NCBI RefSeq assembly: GCF_001413955.1
Contig: NZ_LCTZ01000002.1
Coordinates: forward strand, 2,466,501-2,530,500
Source: Flagellimonas eckloniae
Lineage (GTDB): Bacteria > Bacteroidota > Bacteroidia > Flavobacteriales > Flavobacteriaceae
Length of the DNA stretch: 64,000 nt
Reading direction: 5' to 3'
In this document: one piece after another, positions 8,053-16,968 of the stretch
How positions within the stretch are numbered: the first letter of the stretch is position 1
Layout of the letters: each line of letters starts with the position of its first letter
Program-made: the position numbers and the translations under genes
Notes under the pieces: generated by a model
Database searches by the model: none
Seen by the model: only the letters and a program-made list of their open reading frames with translations
What the model was told of the DNA's origin: nothing

Positions 8053-8892
8053 ATGGCCTATTTGGAATTAAAAAATATAGGAAAGACCTATGGTGAAGGT
8101 ACTAATGCCACGGAGGTGTTAACAGATATCAATTTATCCATTGAAGAAGGTGAGTTTGTTGCTATCGTTGGGTTTACAGGAAGTGGAAAAACAACCTTGG
8201 TAAATCTCATCAACGGATTGTTAAAACCAACTTGTGGTGAGGTTCTTTTTAAGGGAAAACCAGTTACGGATACCAGTCATGAACGAGGGGTAATTTTTCA
8301 GAATTATTCTTTACTGCCCTGGTTAAGTGTTGGACAGAATGTTGCAATGGCTGTAAAGGAAGCTTTTCCAAAGGAAAGCAAAGCTGAAATCAATAAAAGG
8401 GTTGCTGACTATGTTGAAATGGTAAACCTTACCCCAGCAATGAACAAAAGGCCGAAGGAACTCTCAGGAGGAATGCGTCAACGGGTTGCCGTGGCAAGAG
8501 CTTTGGCCATGAAGCCAGAGATGATAATTATGGACGAGCCCCTAGGAGCATTGGATGCCCTTACTAGGGGAAATCTGCAAGATGAAATTTTAAATATCTG
8601 GACTAAGGACAGACGTACCGCCCTATTGATTACCAATGATGTTGATGAAGGAATTTACATGGCAGACAGAATCATTCCCCTGCGTCCCGGACCAAAAGCA
8701 ACATTAGGACCAGAATTTAAAATAGACATAGACCGTCCGAGGGACAAGACGGCATTAAATGACAATGCCGCTTACAAGGAGACCAGAAATGCCATCATTG
8801 AATACTTGATGGGGATTGGTGAAGAACGCAAGACCATTTCAAAAACCACATACGAACTACCGGATATTAGTCCCAAAAGTTTTGTTGCATAA
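8053..8892 (+). CDS. nrtC: Nitrate ABC transporter ATPase 1 (NrtC-like), variant switch residue
   Basis: A 279-residue cytoplasmic ATPase. Walker A is GFTGSGKT at 40-47, Q-loop VIFQN near 80-84, signature LSGGM at 137-141 and Walker B IIMDEP ending with D161 E162. The switch position reads ITNDVDEG: residue 195 is Asn where active ABC ATPases have His. Its partner gene just downstream keeps the His but has a variant signature. Unlike cyanobacterial NrtC it has no C-terminal NrtA-like regulatory domain. Assignment to C rather than D is by gene order only. Confidence 0.88.
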   Translation: MAYLELKNIGKTYGEGTNATEVLTDINLSIEEGEFVAIVGFTGSGKTTLVNLINGLLKPTCGEVLFKGKPVTDTSHERGVIFQNYSLLPWLSVGQNVAMAVKEAFPKESKAEINKRVADYVEMVNLTPAMNKRPKELSGGMRQRVAVARALAMKPEMIIMDEPLGALDALTRGNLQDEILNIWTKDRRTALLITNDVDEGIYMADRIIPLRPGPKATLGPEFKIDIDRPRDKTALNDNAAYKETRNAIIEYLMGIGEERKTISKTTYELPDISPKSFVA

Positions 8893-8908
8893 CCCTTAAA
8901 CAAAGAAA

Positions 8909-9733
8909 ATGAGCACAGAAGTATTGGAAAAAAATTTATCTGTTGAGAATGGAATTGTATTTCCTTCAAATATTATGTTGGATTTAAAGGATTTAAAGAA
9001 GGTATATCCAACACCAAAAGGAGATTATGTGGTGCTTGAAAACCTCAACCTCCAAATAATGAAGGAAGAATTTGTAACCATTATTGGGCATTCTGGTTGC
9101 GGGAAGACAACAATGTTGTCCATGATTGCAGGATTGAACCCCATATCCGGAGGGAATATTGCAGTACTCGGCAACCCGGTTAAAGGACCAGGCCCAGATA
9201 GAGGGGTTATTTTTCAGGCTCCAAGTCTAATGCCCTGGATGACTGCATTACAAAATGTGCTTTTGGGAGTTAACCGGGTTTTTCCACACGCCTCAAAAGC
9301 GCAGCGTAAAGAAATAGCCAAATACTATCTGCACAAAGTTGGTCTTGAATCTGCTTTCAATAAAAAGGCTACCGAGCTTTCCCAGGGTGAACAGCAAAGA
9401 GTTGGTATCGCTCGAGCTTTTGCTATTAAGCCCAAGGTGTTACTGTTGGATGAACCTTTTGGCATGCTGGATTCTCTTACGCGAGGAGAGCTTCAGGACA
9501 TTTTGATTGAAATCTGGAACAAAGAAAAAATTACTGCTGTAATGATTACCCACGATGTGGATGAAGCCATTTTTCTAGCGGATCGTGTGGTCATGATGAC
9601 CAGTGGGCCAAGTGCAAAAATCGGTGATATTTTAGAGATTGATTTTAATCGGCCCAGAACAAGAAAATCGGTATTGGAACATGATGATTACTACAAATAC
9701 AGAAAACATCTCATTGACTTTTTAGAACATTAA
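8909..9733 (+). CDS. nrtD: Nitrate ABC transporter ATPase 2 (NrtD-like)
   Basis: A 274-residue ATPase with a ~25-residue N-terminal extension before the core. Walker A GHSGCGKT at 60-67, Q-loop VIFQA, signature LSQGE at 157-161 (Gln replaces Gly), Walker B VLLLDEP with D181 E182, and canonical switch H215 in ITHDVDEA. It presumably pairs with ATPase 1 under the NrtB permease. In such a heterodimer one composite site would be fully canonical (its own catalytic residues plus LSGGM of the partner) and the other doubly altered. It lies 16 bp after nrtC and 29 bp before the porin gene. Confidence 0.88.
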   Translation: MSTEVLEKNLSVENGIVFPSNIMLDLKDLKKVYPTPKGDYVVLENLNLQIMKEEFVTIIGHSGCGKTTMLSMIAGLNPISGGNIAVLGNPVKGPGPDRGVIFQAPSLMPWMTALQNVLLGVNRVFPHASKAQRKEIAKYYLHKVGLESAFNKKATELSQGEQQRVGIARAFAIKPKVLLLDEPFGMLDSLTRGELQDILIEIWNKEKITAVMITHDVDEAIFLADRVVMMTSGPSAKIGDILEIDFNRPRTRKSVLEHDDYYKYRKHLIDFLEH

Positions 9734-9762
9734 ATAACAAACTCAACTTAAAATTGAAGATT

Positions 9763-11046
9763 ATGAAAAGAGGTTATATTTTAATTATCCTAGTTTGCCT
9801 ATCGATTGAATCGATAAGTGCACAGTTTACGCTTGACGGGCAATTTAGGCCACGAACAGAATATCGAAATGGATTTGGAAGCTTAATCCCAGATGCCGCG
9901 GATCCCGGTTTTGCCGTCACCACCAGAGCAAGGCTCAATGCTGGTTATGCTGCCGAGACCTTTAAAGTTTATTTAAGTCTACAAGACGTAATGGTGTGGG
10001 GCGAAAACAGACAGATTCTACCAGATGACCAAAACGACTCATTCGCAATTTTTGAAGCATGGGCGGAACTGAACCTAGGCTCTGGGTGGTCTACAAAACT
10101 TGGTAGACAGGTACTTTCATATGACGACCAACGTATTTTAGGAGGATTGGATTGGGCACAACAAGGCCGTAACCATGATGCCGCCATGATCAAATACTCA
10201 AAAGACAAATTTATCCTTGATTTTGCCTTTGCCTTTAATCAAGATTTTGATAATCCTACAGGGTTTCAATCCGTTGGCACCACATACAATACAACTGGAT
10301 TTTTCTCCTATAAGACCATGCAGATGTTGTACCTAAATCAAAAATGGGAAAACTTTGCAGGTAGTCTTTTACTTTTGAACAATGGCTTCCAAAACTTTGA
10401 CGACGCAGGGGCTGGAGACGGTTTAAGTAATCTACAGACTATTGGAACCCATTTAAACTACAAAAAAGGAAACTTTGGTTTGGCCGCTAATGCATTTATT
10501 CAAACAGGCGAAAGACAGGGCGAAGTAGATGTTAAAGGAGCCTATCTCCTAGGATTGGATTTAAGCTACAAAGCATCAAGCAAAGTAGGATTGGGATTGG
10601 GCCTTGAAATTATAAGTGGAAACGATGTTGATGAAGAAGGAACAAGTGCTTTCTTCCCTTTGTATGGTACCAACCATAAATTTAATGGCCTAATGGACTA
10701 TTTCTATGTGGGGAATCATGCAAACTCAATAGGATTGTTTGATATTCATGCCAGCGCCAACTTTAAACTGGGTGAAAAATCAAGCTTAATGGCCAAAGTG
10801 TTGAACTTTAAGGGAGAACAAGATTTACCAAGTGGGGAAAACAGTTTGGGTACAGAAATTGACCTTGTCTTTACACAAGGCTTTAAAGGATATGCACTGA
10901 AAATTGGATATTCCCATCTCTTCCCTGCAGATGGAATGTACGAACTAAAAGGTGTTACGGAAGATGCTGCCGCCAGCTCCCAAAACTGGGCGTGGGCCAT
11001 GCTCATCATAAAACCGAAATTTTTGAACACGGCAAAAGCAAATTAG
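9763..11046 (+). CDS. Outer-membrane beta-barrel porin, alginate-export-like family
   Basis: A 427-residue protein from ATG 9763 (the frame also allows TTG 9754). Signal peptide MKRGYILIILVCLSIESISA is followed by amphipathic beta-strands to the C-terminus. The N-terminal FTLDGQFRPRTEYRNGF and the GSGWSTKLGRQVLSYDDQRILGG region match the alginate-export (AlgE-like) barrel family. In this operon it probably lets nitrate or nitrite cross the outer membrane, completing a path from porin to binding lipoprotein to permease. That role is inferred from position; the family includes barrels for many anions. A terminator-like hairpin follows. Confidence 0.8.
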   Translation: MKRGYILIILVCLSIESISAQFTLDGQFRPRTEYRNGFGSLIPDAADPGFAVTTRARLNAGYAAETFKVYLSLQDVMVWGENRQILPDDQNDSFAIFEAWAELNLGSGWSTKLGRQVLSYDDQRILGGLDWAQQGRNHDAAMIKYSKDKFILDFAFAFNQDFDNPTGFQSVGTTYNTTGFFSYKTMQMLYLNQKWENFAGSLLLLNNGFQNFDDAGAGDGLSNLQTIGTHLNYKKGNFGLAANAFIQTGERQGEVDVKGAYLLGLDLSYKASSKVGLGLGLEIISGNDVDEEGTSAFFPLYGTNHKFNGLMDYFYVGNHANSIGLFDIHASANFKLGEKSSLMAKVLNFKGEQDLPSGENSLGTEIDLVFTQGFKGYALKIGYSHLFPADGMYELKGVTEDAAASSQNWAWAMLIIKPKFLNTAKAN

Positions 11047-11072
11047 GTTTAAGTGAAAAACTTTGCTTCGTT

Positions 11073-11116
11073 GAGGGCTATCATGATCAGTTTGTATTGT
11101 GGTAGCCCTTCTTTTT
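11073..11116 (+). terminator. Rho-independent terminator after nrt-porin operon
   Basis: AGGGCTA (11074-11080) pairs with TAGCCCT (11103-11109), a 22-nt loop between, followed by TCTTTTTG. It ends the nrt transcript. The T-run also contains the TTTG of the next promoter. Confidence 0.6.
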
Positions 11117-11145
11117 GTGACCATTATTTTTTTCATTTACATTTG
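11114..11145 (+). promoter_or_regulatory. Promoter of the NarL-type regulator gene
   Basis: TTTG (11114-11117), 20 bp, then TACATTTG (11138-11145): a full match to the Bacteroidota promoter form. Transcription would begin around 11149-11152, practically at the ATG at 11151, implying a leaderless mRNA. Confidence 0.6.
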
Positions 11146-11150
11146 TGCCC

Positions 11151-11837
11151 ATGCAATCAGCCATCGAAAAACAAACTATTAGTATTATCCTTGCTGATGA
11201 CCATTCATTGGTAAGGGATGGTATACGCGCCTTGTTGGAAGAAGAATCTGATTTGGAAGTAGTTGGAGAAGTCTCCAATGGAAAAGAAGCTATTTCAATA
11301 GTCAAGGATAAATTTCCAGATATTCTGATTATCGATATCAGAATGCCCAAAATGGGAGGTATAGAAACGGTTCAACTCCTAAACCAAGAACAAATTCCCA
11401 TTAAGTGCATTATACTTTCCATGCATGATTCTGAAGAGTATATTTTAAAGTCCGTTAAGGCAGGTGCCAATGGGTATTTACTTAAGGATACAGATAAAAC
11501 TGAGTTTATCAAGGCCATACATACGGTAAATGAAGGCGGTAAATATTTTAGCGGTGATATTTCCAATGTCTTGGTTAACAATCTTTTAAATCCAGATAAA
11601 ACTTCGGAGGCCCCTCAAGCTTCAAAAAAAGAAAAAGATATTCCATTTGATTTGACCAACAAAGAACTTAAGGTGTTACAATTGGTTTTATCCGGACTGA
11701 CCAACAAAGAGATATCGGAAAAACTACAGAACAGTAAGCGAACCATTGAGACGCACAGGTTCAATCTTATGAAAAAAATGGAGGTAAAGAACCTTATTGA
11801 TCTCTCCAAAAAAGCGCAAGAGCATAATCTGGTTTAA
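11151..11837 (+). CDS. NarL/FixJ-family response regulator (orphan)
   Basis: A 228-residue two-domain regulator: receiver domain (about 10-130) with the acidic pair in ILADDHS, phosphoacceptor D62 in LIIDIRMP and the LLKDTDK lysine; then a LuxR-type helix-turn-helix (about 165-225) with LTNKELKVLQLVLSGLTNKEI and the TIETHRFNLMKKM recognition helix. No histidine kinase lies beside it. I chose ATG 11151 over GTG 11145 because the GTG overlaps the -7 promoter element. Location between the transporter and nitrate reductase suggests it controls or fine-tunes this pathway in response to nitrate or nitrite, but the signal is unknown. Confidence 0.9.
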   Translation: MQSAIEKQTISIILADDHSLVRDGIRALLEEESDLEVVGEVSNGKEAISIVKDKFPDILIIDIRMPKMGGIETVQLLNQEQIPIKCIILSMHDSEEYILKSVKAGANGYLLKDTDKTEFIKAIHTVNEGGKYFSGDISNVLVNNLLNPDKTSEAPQASKKEKDIPFDLTNKELKVLQLVLSGLTNKEISEKLQNSKRTIETHRFNLMKKMEVKNLIDLSKKAQEHNLV

Positions 11838-11914
11838 CCATGTTTATGCTGATCAATGCACTGTTTATTTATCAATCTTCCAATTAAACGTCCAACTTTT
11901 ATCAAATACATACT

Positions 11915-11928
11915 ACGTATTTATACGT
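11915..11928. promoter_or_regulatory. Predicted FNR-like box F, nitrate reductase promoter
   Basis: ACGTA-TTTA-TACGT, both halves perfect, 53 bp before the nitrate reductase ATG. TATTTTTC at 11936-11943 is one base off the -7 consensus and starts 14-15 bp after the box centre. The region 11838-11981 contains no gene. Confidence 0.65.
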
Positions 11929-11981
11929 AAATTCATATTTTTCGGTTTTAAAATTGTACTTGTTTTAAGAGTGTCCCTACA

Positions 11982-14900
11982 ATGCAAAAAAAAGATTCAT
12001 ATGATACTATTTGCTCCTACTGTGGTGTAGGTTGTGGCATAACGGTCAATAAAGACTCTAGAGGGACCTTATCCGTAATTGGCAATGATTCTTATCCCGT
12101 AAACAAGGGAATGCTTTGTTCCAAGGGAAAAAACCTAAACTACGTTGCCCAAGATACCAGCGATAGAATTCTACATCCGGAAATGCGATGGAGTAGAAAT
12201 CATCCTTTGCAGAGAGTCAATTGGGATACTGCCTTAACAAGGGCTGCCTCAGTTTTTCAAAGCATCATTGATAAGCATGGACCAGATAGTGTTGGCTTTT
12301 ATGTATCTGGACAATGTCTTACGGAAGAGTATTATCTGGCCAATAAACTTACCAAAGGGTTTATTGGAACCAATAACATAGATACCAATTCAAGACTTTG
12401 CATGAGTTCCGCAGTAGTGGGCTATAAAAAAACAGTTGGAGAAGATGCCGTTCCCATCGCCTATGCCGATATTGAGCTGGCCGACTGCTTTTTAATCGCT
12501 GGGGCAAATCCAGCCTGGTGCCACCCAATCCTATTCAGAAGATTGGAAAAGCATAAAGAGGAAAATCCCAAAGTAAAAGTGATTGTCGTTGATCCACGAA
12601 AAACGCAATCTTGCGCTTTGGCAGATATTCACTTACAAATACTACCCGGTACTGATGTCATCCTGTTCAATGCAATCGCTAGATGGTTGATAGAACGTAA
12701 AAAATTGGACAAAGCATTTATCAAAAAACATACTGTAAACTTTGAAGAATGTAAACAAAGTGCCTTTCAATTAACCATTGGGCAGGCTGCTGATAGGTGT
12801 GGTATTCCACCAGAACAAATCCGAAAAGCTGCTAAATATATTGCAGATGCCAAAGGATTCATAAGTATGTGGACCATGGGGCTCAATCAGAGTGTTATTG
12901 GGGTGGATAAAAACGTGTCGCTCTTAAATATCTCCTTGCTTACAGGACATATTGGCAAGCCAGGGTCCGGACCATTTTCCCTTACCGGGCAACCCAATGC
13001 CATGGGTGGGCGCGAGGTTGGTGGCATGGCCAATTTATTGGCAGCCCATAAAGATTTGAATAATCCAGAACACCGAAAAGAAGTTTCGGATTTTTGGGGT
13101 GGAAAGGAAATTCAACCCAAACCGGGATTAACCGCCACAGAAATGTTCAATGCCTTGGAAAATGGAAAACTCAAAGCAGTTTGGATTATTTGTACTAATC
13201 CGGTGGTTAGTATGCCAAATGCCCATAAAATAGAGAAGGCCTTACAAAATGCCAGTTTTGTAATTGTTCAAGATATTTCACATAATTCTGAAACCTCCAA
13301 ATATGCCGACTTACTGTTGCCTGCTGCCGGATGGTTGGAAAAAGAGGGCACCATGACCAATTCTGAACGTAGGATAAGTTATCTGCCCAAAGTAATCGAT
13401 TCTCCGGGTGAAGCAAAGCCTGATGCTGAAATTCTTTGGGAGTTTGCACAAAAAATGGGGTATTCAGGCTTCAATTATTCAAACGCCAGTGATGTCTATG
13501 ATGAATATTGTCTGATGACGAAGGGAACCAACATTGATATTTCAGGATTGTCTTATGACCGATTGAAAAAAGAAGGTAGTTTTCAATGGCCCGTTCCGCA
13601 CAAAGAACATAAAGGAACCCCTAGGCTCTTTCAAGACCAAAGATTTCACACTTCGGATTCTAAAGCTCATTTTAACGCACCACAAAATATCTATAACCAG
13701 TCTGAAGAAACCGATTTGGATTTTCCATTGATTTTAAACACCGGACGAGTACGGGATCAATGGCATACACGCACCAAAACAGGAAAGGTAAAACGTTTAT
13801 CGACCCATATTCCAACCCCATATTTAGAAATGAACAAAGTGGATGCTTATTTAAGGGGATTAAGAGATGGTGATATTGCGATTATAAAAAGTAGGCGTGG
13901 AACTGTGCAGGTAAAAGTGCAAATCAATTTCGATATTAGGGAAAAAGTAGTTTTCCTTCCCATGCACTGGGGGAAAATTTTGAACAACGATTTTAGCAGG
14001 GCAAACAACATTACAAATGACTTGGTAGATCCCGTTTCCAAGGAACCTGATTTTAAATACTGTGCTGTACAGGTGTCAAAATACATCAAACCAAAACAGA
14101 AAGTTATTGTTGTTGGAGCTGGTGCCGCAGCATATCGATTTATACAAACTTACCGGGAGAAAAATGAAGACGATGAACTTTGCGTATTTTCAAAAGAAGA
14201 ACATCCCTTTTACAACAGGGTTTTATTGCCTGAATATGTAAACGAAGAGCTCCCATGGGAAGCGCTAAAAAAAATAAAAGAAGGCGAGCTTGAAAAACTC
14301 AACGTCTCATTATATCCTTCAAATGGAATACAAAAAGTGAATGCAGTGGATAAAACCGTAATCGATGATTTAGGAAATGTTCATTCCTATGATTTATTGG
14401 TCATGGCAACTGGAAGTAGCGCTTTTGTACCCAATGATGTTCGGATGGACCTACCAGGCAGATTCACCATGCGTGAACGCAGCGATGCCGACCGATTAAA
14501 GCGATATCTCCAAAAAACTGGATTGCCTACCGCAGAACAGCATGTAGTTATTGTTGGAGGGGGACTTTTAGGATTGGAATTAGCAGCTGCACTTAAAAAA
14601 ATCAATATTAATATTAGTATCATCCAACGGGCACCAAGACTTATGGAACGCCAATTGGATGCTGTAGCAAGTCGTTTGTTGGCCGAAGATGTCACTGAAC
14701 GAGGTATTCAAATCTACTTTGATAATGAGGTAAGTACTGTATTTGAGGAACAGGAAGGACGTCATTCCCTATTAATCAATCTCAAAACTGGACGAACCAT
14801 ACCTTGCAATGCAATTGTATATGCCATTGGTACGAGGCCAAATATTAAACTGGCAAAACAGGCCAACCTTGAAACCAGACGAGGAGTGTTGGTCAATTCA

Positions 14901-15515
14901 TATTTACAGTCCAGTGACCCATCTATCTTTGCTTTGGGCGAAATTGCTGAGTTCAACAACAGTCTTTTTGGAATAACTTCGGCAGCAGAGCAACAAGCGG
15001 ATATTGCAGCCAACTACATTTTGGGCGATTTAAGCAGTATTTATAATGGTTCTGTCCTAATGAACATTTTAAAGTTTGAGAACCTTGACCTATGCAGTAT
15101 CGGAATGGTAAATACTCCTCTAAATGACCCTACGTATGAAGAGGTTATTTTGATGGATGTCCGCAAAAGATTCTACAAAAAATGCATCGTGAAAGATGAC
15201 ACCCTAAAAGGGGCTATTCTAATGGGCGATAAAAACGAGTTTGCAGAATTTAAAAGATTGATTGAGGAAGAAATAGAACTGTCGGAAAAGCGCGACGAAC
15301 TATTGCGCGGAGCATCCAACACCTCACCACTTAAAGGTAAATTAGTTTGTTCCTGTAGTCAGGTTGGCGAGGGCAACATTAAGGATGCAATTGCAAGCGG
15401 ATGCACCGAATTTTCAAAAATATGTGCAGAAACAGGAGCTGGACTGGGGTGCGGTAGCTGCAAACCGGAAGTTAAGGAAGTGCTATTGGCGCAATTACAA
15501 ACAGCAGTAACCTAA
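11982..15515 (+). CDS. nasA: Assimilatory nitrate reductase fused to NAD(P)H-flavoprotein and BFD domains
   Basis: A 1177-residue fusion. Residues 1-~690 are a molybdopterin (bis-MGD) nitrate reductase of the NasA/NapA type: [4Fe-4S] ligands C11-X2-C14-X3-C18 and C46; the TNSRLCMSS segment with C140, the probable Mo ligand; and the dinucleotide-binding domain near the end (LNTGRVRDQWHTRTKTG). Residues ~705-1110 are an FAD/NAD(P)H oxidoreductase like the NirB N-terminus (VVGAGAAAYR, then GGGLLGLELA). Residues ~1121-1177 are a BFD-like [2Fe-2S] domain (C1123, C1125, C1157, C1160). Enterobacteria split these roles between NasA and NasC; here one chain can carry electrons from NAD(P)H to nitrate in the cytoplasm. 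The start ATG gives the family-typical short N-terminus. Confidence 0.93.
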   Translation: MQKKDSYDTICSYCGVGCGITVNKDSRGTLSVIGNDSYPVNKGMLCSKGKNLNYVAQDTSDRILHPEMRWSRNHPLQRVNWDTALTRAASVFQSIIDKHGPDSVGFYVSGQCLTEEYYLANKLTKGFIGTNNIDTNSRLCMSSAVVGYKKTVGEDAVPIAYADIELADCFLIAGANPAWCHPILFRRLEKHKEENPKVKVIVVDPRKTQSCALADIHLQILPGTDVILFNAIARWLIERKKLDKAFIKKHTVNFEECKQSAFQLTIGQAADRCGIPPEQIRKAAKYIADAKGFISMWTMGLNQSVIGVDKNVSLLNISLLTGHIGKPGSGPFSLTGQPNAMGGREVGGMANLLAAHKDLNNPEHRKEVSDFWGGKEIQPKPGLTATEMFNALENGKLKAVWIICTNPVVSMPNAHKIEKALQNASFVIVQDISHNSETSKYADLLLPAAGWLEKEGTMTNSERRISYLPKVIDSPGEAKPDAEILWEFAQKMGYSGFNYSNASDVYDEYCLMTKGTNIDISGLSYDRLKKEGSFQWPVPHKEHKGTPRLFQDQRFHTSDSKAHFNAPQNIYNQSEETDLDFPLILNTGRVRDQWHTRTKTGKVKRLSTHIPTPYLEMNKVDAYLRGLRDGDIAIIKSRRGTVQVKVQINFDIREKVVFLPMHWGKILNNDFSRANNITNDLVDPVSKEPDFKYCAVQVSKYIKPKQKVIVVGAGAAAYRFIQTYREKNEDDELCVFSKEEHPFYNRVLLPEYVNEELPWEALKKIKEGELEKLNVSLYPSNGIQKVNAVDKTVIDDLGNVHSYDLLVMATGSSAFVPNDVRMDLPGRFTMRERSDADRLKRYLQKTGLPTAEQHVVIVGGGLLGLELAAALKKININISIIQRAPRLMERQLDAVASRLLAEDVTERGIQIYFDNEVSTVFEEQEGRHSLLINLKTGRTIPCNAIVYAIGTRPNIKLAKQANLETRRGVLVNSYLQSSDPSIFALGEIAEFNNSLFGITSAAEQQADIAANYILGDLSSIYNGSVLMNILKFENLDLCSIGMVNTPLNDPTYEEVILMDVRKRFYKKCIVKDDTLKGAILMGDKNEFAEFKRLIEEEIELSEKRDELLRGASNTSPLKGKLVCSCSQVGEGNIKDAIASGCTEFSKICAETGAGLGCGSCKPEVKEVLLAQLQTAVT

Positions 15516-15526
15516 CTATTTTGAAT

Positions 15527-16963
15527 ATGAACGACGATTTACATCGCATACTCATTAAAGGGGGAGTAACCTCACCAGGGGAACTTAAAGACAGCATTAC
15601 CATGTTGGAAGCCGCTGGACTATCCGAAGTATATTTTGGCTCTCGCCAAGATTTGCTTTTTCCTTTGGCAGATGCCAAAGAGGAATCGTTAGAACGTATT
15701 TCCAAATTCAATACTGATATTATTAGTGAACGAAGTTATCAAAACATCGTTTCGTCCTACGTTTGCGCAGATATTTTTGATATGACCTATTGGTTGAAGG
15801 GCTCAACCTATCTGTATATTTTGGAACAGTTCGATTACTTCCCCAAATTAAAAATCAATATTACCGACCCAAAGCAACGGCTTGTGCCTATATTCAATGG
15901 CAACCTTAATTTTATTGCTTCAGAAAATGAGGATTATTGGTATCTTCATTTGAATCTCCCTCATTGGGAAACCACATCCTATTACCCTGTATTGATTTAT
16001 AGCTGGGATATTGTTACTATTTCAAAAGCTATTGAAGAAGTATACAAAACTGTTGATACAGCAGAAGGTTTGTTTGCATTGCTCAGCAAAACCCTGGATA
16101 CCAATAACAAGAACATGGACAAGGAACTTCAGATTCCATACCTGACTTTTCCGTATTATGAAGGGGTAAACCGCATGGGGTTAGATCAATTTTGGTTAGG
16201 ATTGTATTGGCGAAATAATAGATACGACTTAAAATTCCTCAAAGAATTCTGTGGTTTTTGTTTGGACAATAGTATTGGCAAAATTTGCATTACACCATGG
16301 AAATCCTTCATAGTAAAAGGCATAAAAACGGAAAGTAGAGCAGAACTTGAGCGTTTTCTTGGTCATTGGGGAATTAATGTTAGACACTCCCAATTGGAAA
16401 TGAACTGGCATCTCCCTGTAGATGATCTGGACGCCTTGGAGCTAAAAAAATTCTTGGTTAGAAGTTTTGACCAAAATGATATTAGCACCTATGGACTAAC
16501 ATTTGGCATAAGCAATGATGTGGGAAAAAGATCCCATTTTTCTTCGGTAATCATTGAAAAGAATTCGCCCCCCGAAATTGTGAAAAACTTTGATGTGAGA
16601 CCTACTTACAACGTGCTTCACTTTGAGAATTTCAACCCAAATACCAATTCCTATATTGCGTATGCGCAAGATGTGGATAAAATTGAGCTTCCGGGATTAT
16701 TGATGGAACTGAGTAAAAAATATTTCAAACAATTGGGTGAAGAAAAAAAGAAAACGGAAAATAAGAAAAAACCTGTATTAGAAAACACGCGCCAGGTGTA
16801 TCAATGTAATAGTTGTTTTACCATTTATGATGAGATTATTGGAGATAACAAAGCCAACATAGCGGCAGGAACATCATTTGAAAAATTGCCTGAAACCTAT
16901 CAATGTTCGGTATGCGAATCGTCAAAAGTGGAATTTTCAAAAACCGAAATGCACTTGCTATAG
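15527..16963 (+). CDS. Nitrite/sulfite reductase-like protein with C-terminal rubredoxin
   Basis: A 478-residue protein 11 bp after nasA (ATG 15527; TTG 15521 is also in frame). The start, LHRILIKGGVTSPGELKD, aligns by eye with the ferredoxin-like half-domain of NirB (YSVVPRVAGGEITPKQL). A second such half-domain may lie around 280-370. The C-X5-C and C-X3-C ligands for siroheme/[4Fe-4S] are absent, so it should not be a reductase. Residues ~423-465 form a rubredoxin with C427-X2-C430 and C460-X2-C463 around a short loop, preceded by a Lys/Glu-rich linker. I infer an electron-transfer or assembly partner of the nitrate reductase; the exact role is unknown. Confidence 0.8.
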   Translation: MNDDLHRILIKGGVTSPGELKDSITMLEAAGLSEVYFGSRQDLLFPLADAKEESLERISKFNTDIISERSYQNIVSSYVCADIFDMTYWLKGSTYLYILEQFDYFPKLKINITDPKQRLVPIFNGNLNFIASENEDYWYLHLNLPHWETTSYYPVLIYSWDIVTISKAIEEVYKTVDTAEGLFALLSKTLDTNNKNMDKELQIPYLTFPYYEGVNRMGLDQFWLGLYWRNNRYDLKFLKEFCGFCLDNSIGKICITPWKSFIVKGIKTESRAELERFLGHWGINVRHSQLEMNWHLPVDDLDALELKKFLVRSFDQNDISTYGLTFGISNDVGKRSHFSSVIIEKNSPPEIVKNFDVRPTYNVLHFENFNPNTNSYIAYAQDVDKIELPGLLMELSKKYFKQLGEEKKKTENKKKPVLENTRQVYQCNSCFTIYDEIIGDNKANIAAGTSFEKLPETYQCSVCESSKVEFSKTEMHLL

Positions 16964-16968
16964 TTAAA

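Noticed and set aside
11145..11150. GTG start for the NarL-type regulator
   Set aside because: The GTG overlaps the G of the perfect TACATTTG -7 element; ATG 11151 is compatible with the promoter.
11797..12030. 77-codon frame across the end of the response regulator and the start of nasA
   Set aside because: It overlaps two certain genes and spans the promoter region; no conserved features.
1..16963. Nitrate cluster as a recently acquired island
   Set aside because: No integrase, flanking repeat, tRNA junction or insertion sequence is seen, and base and codon use look like the rest of the window by eye; ancestral presence cannot be excluded or shown.
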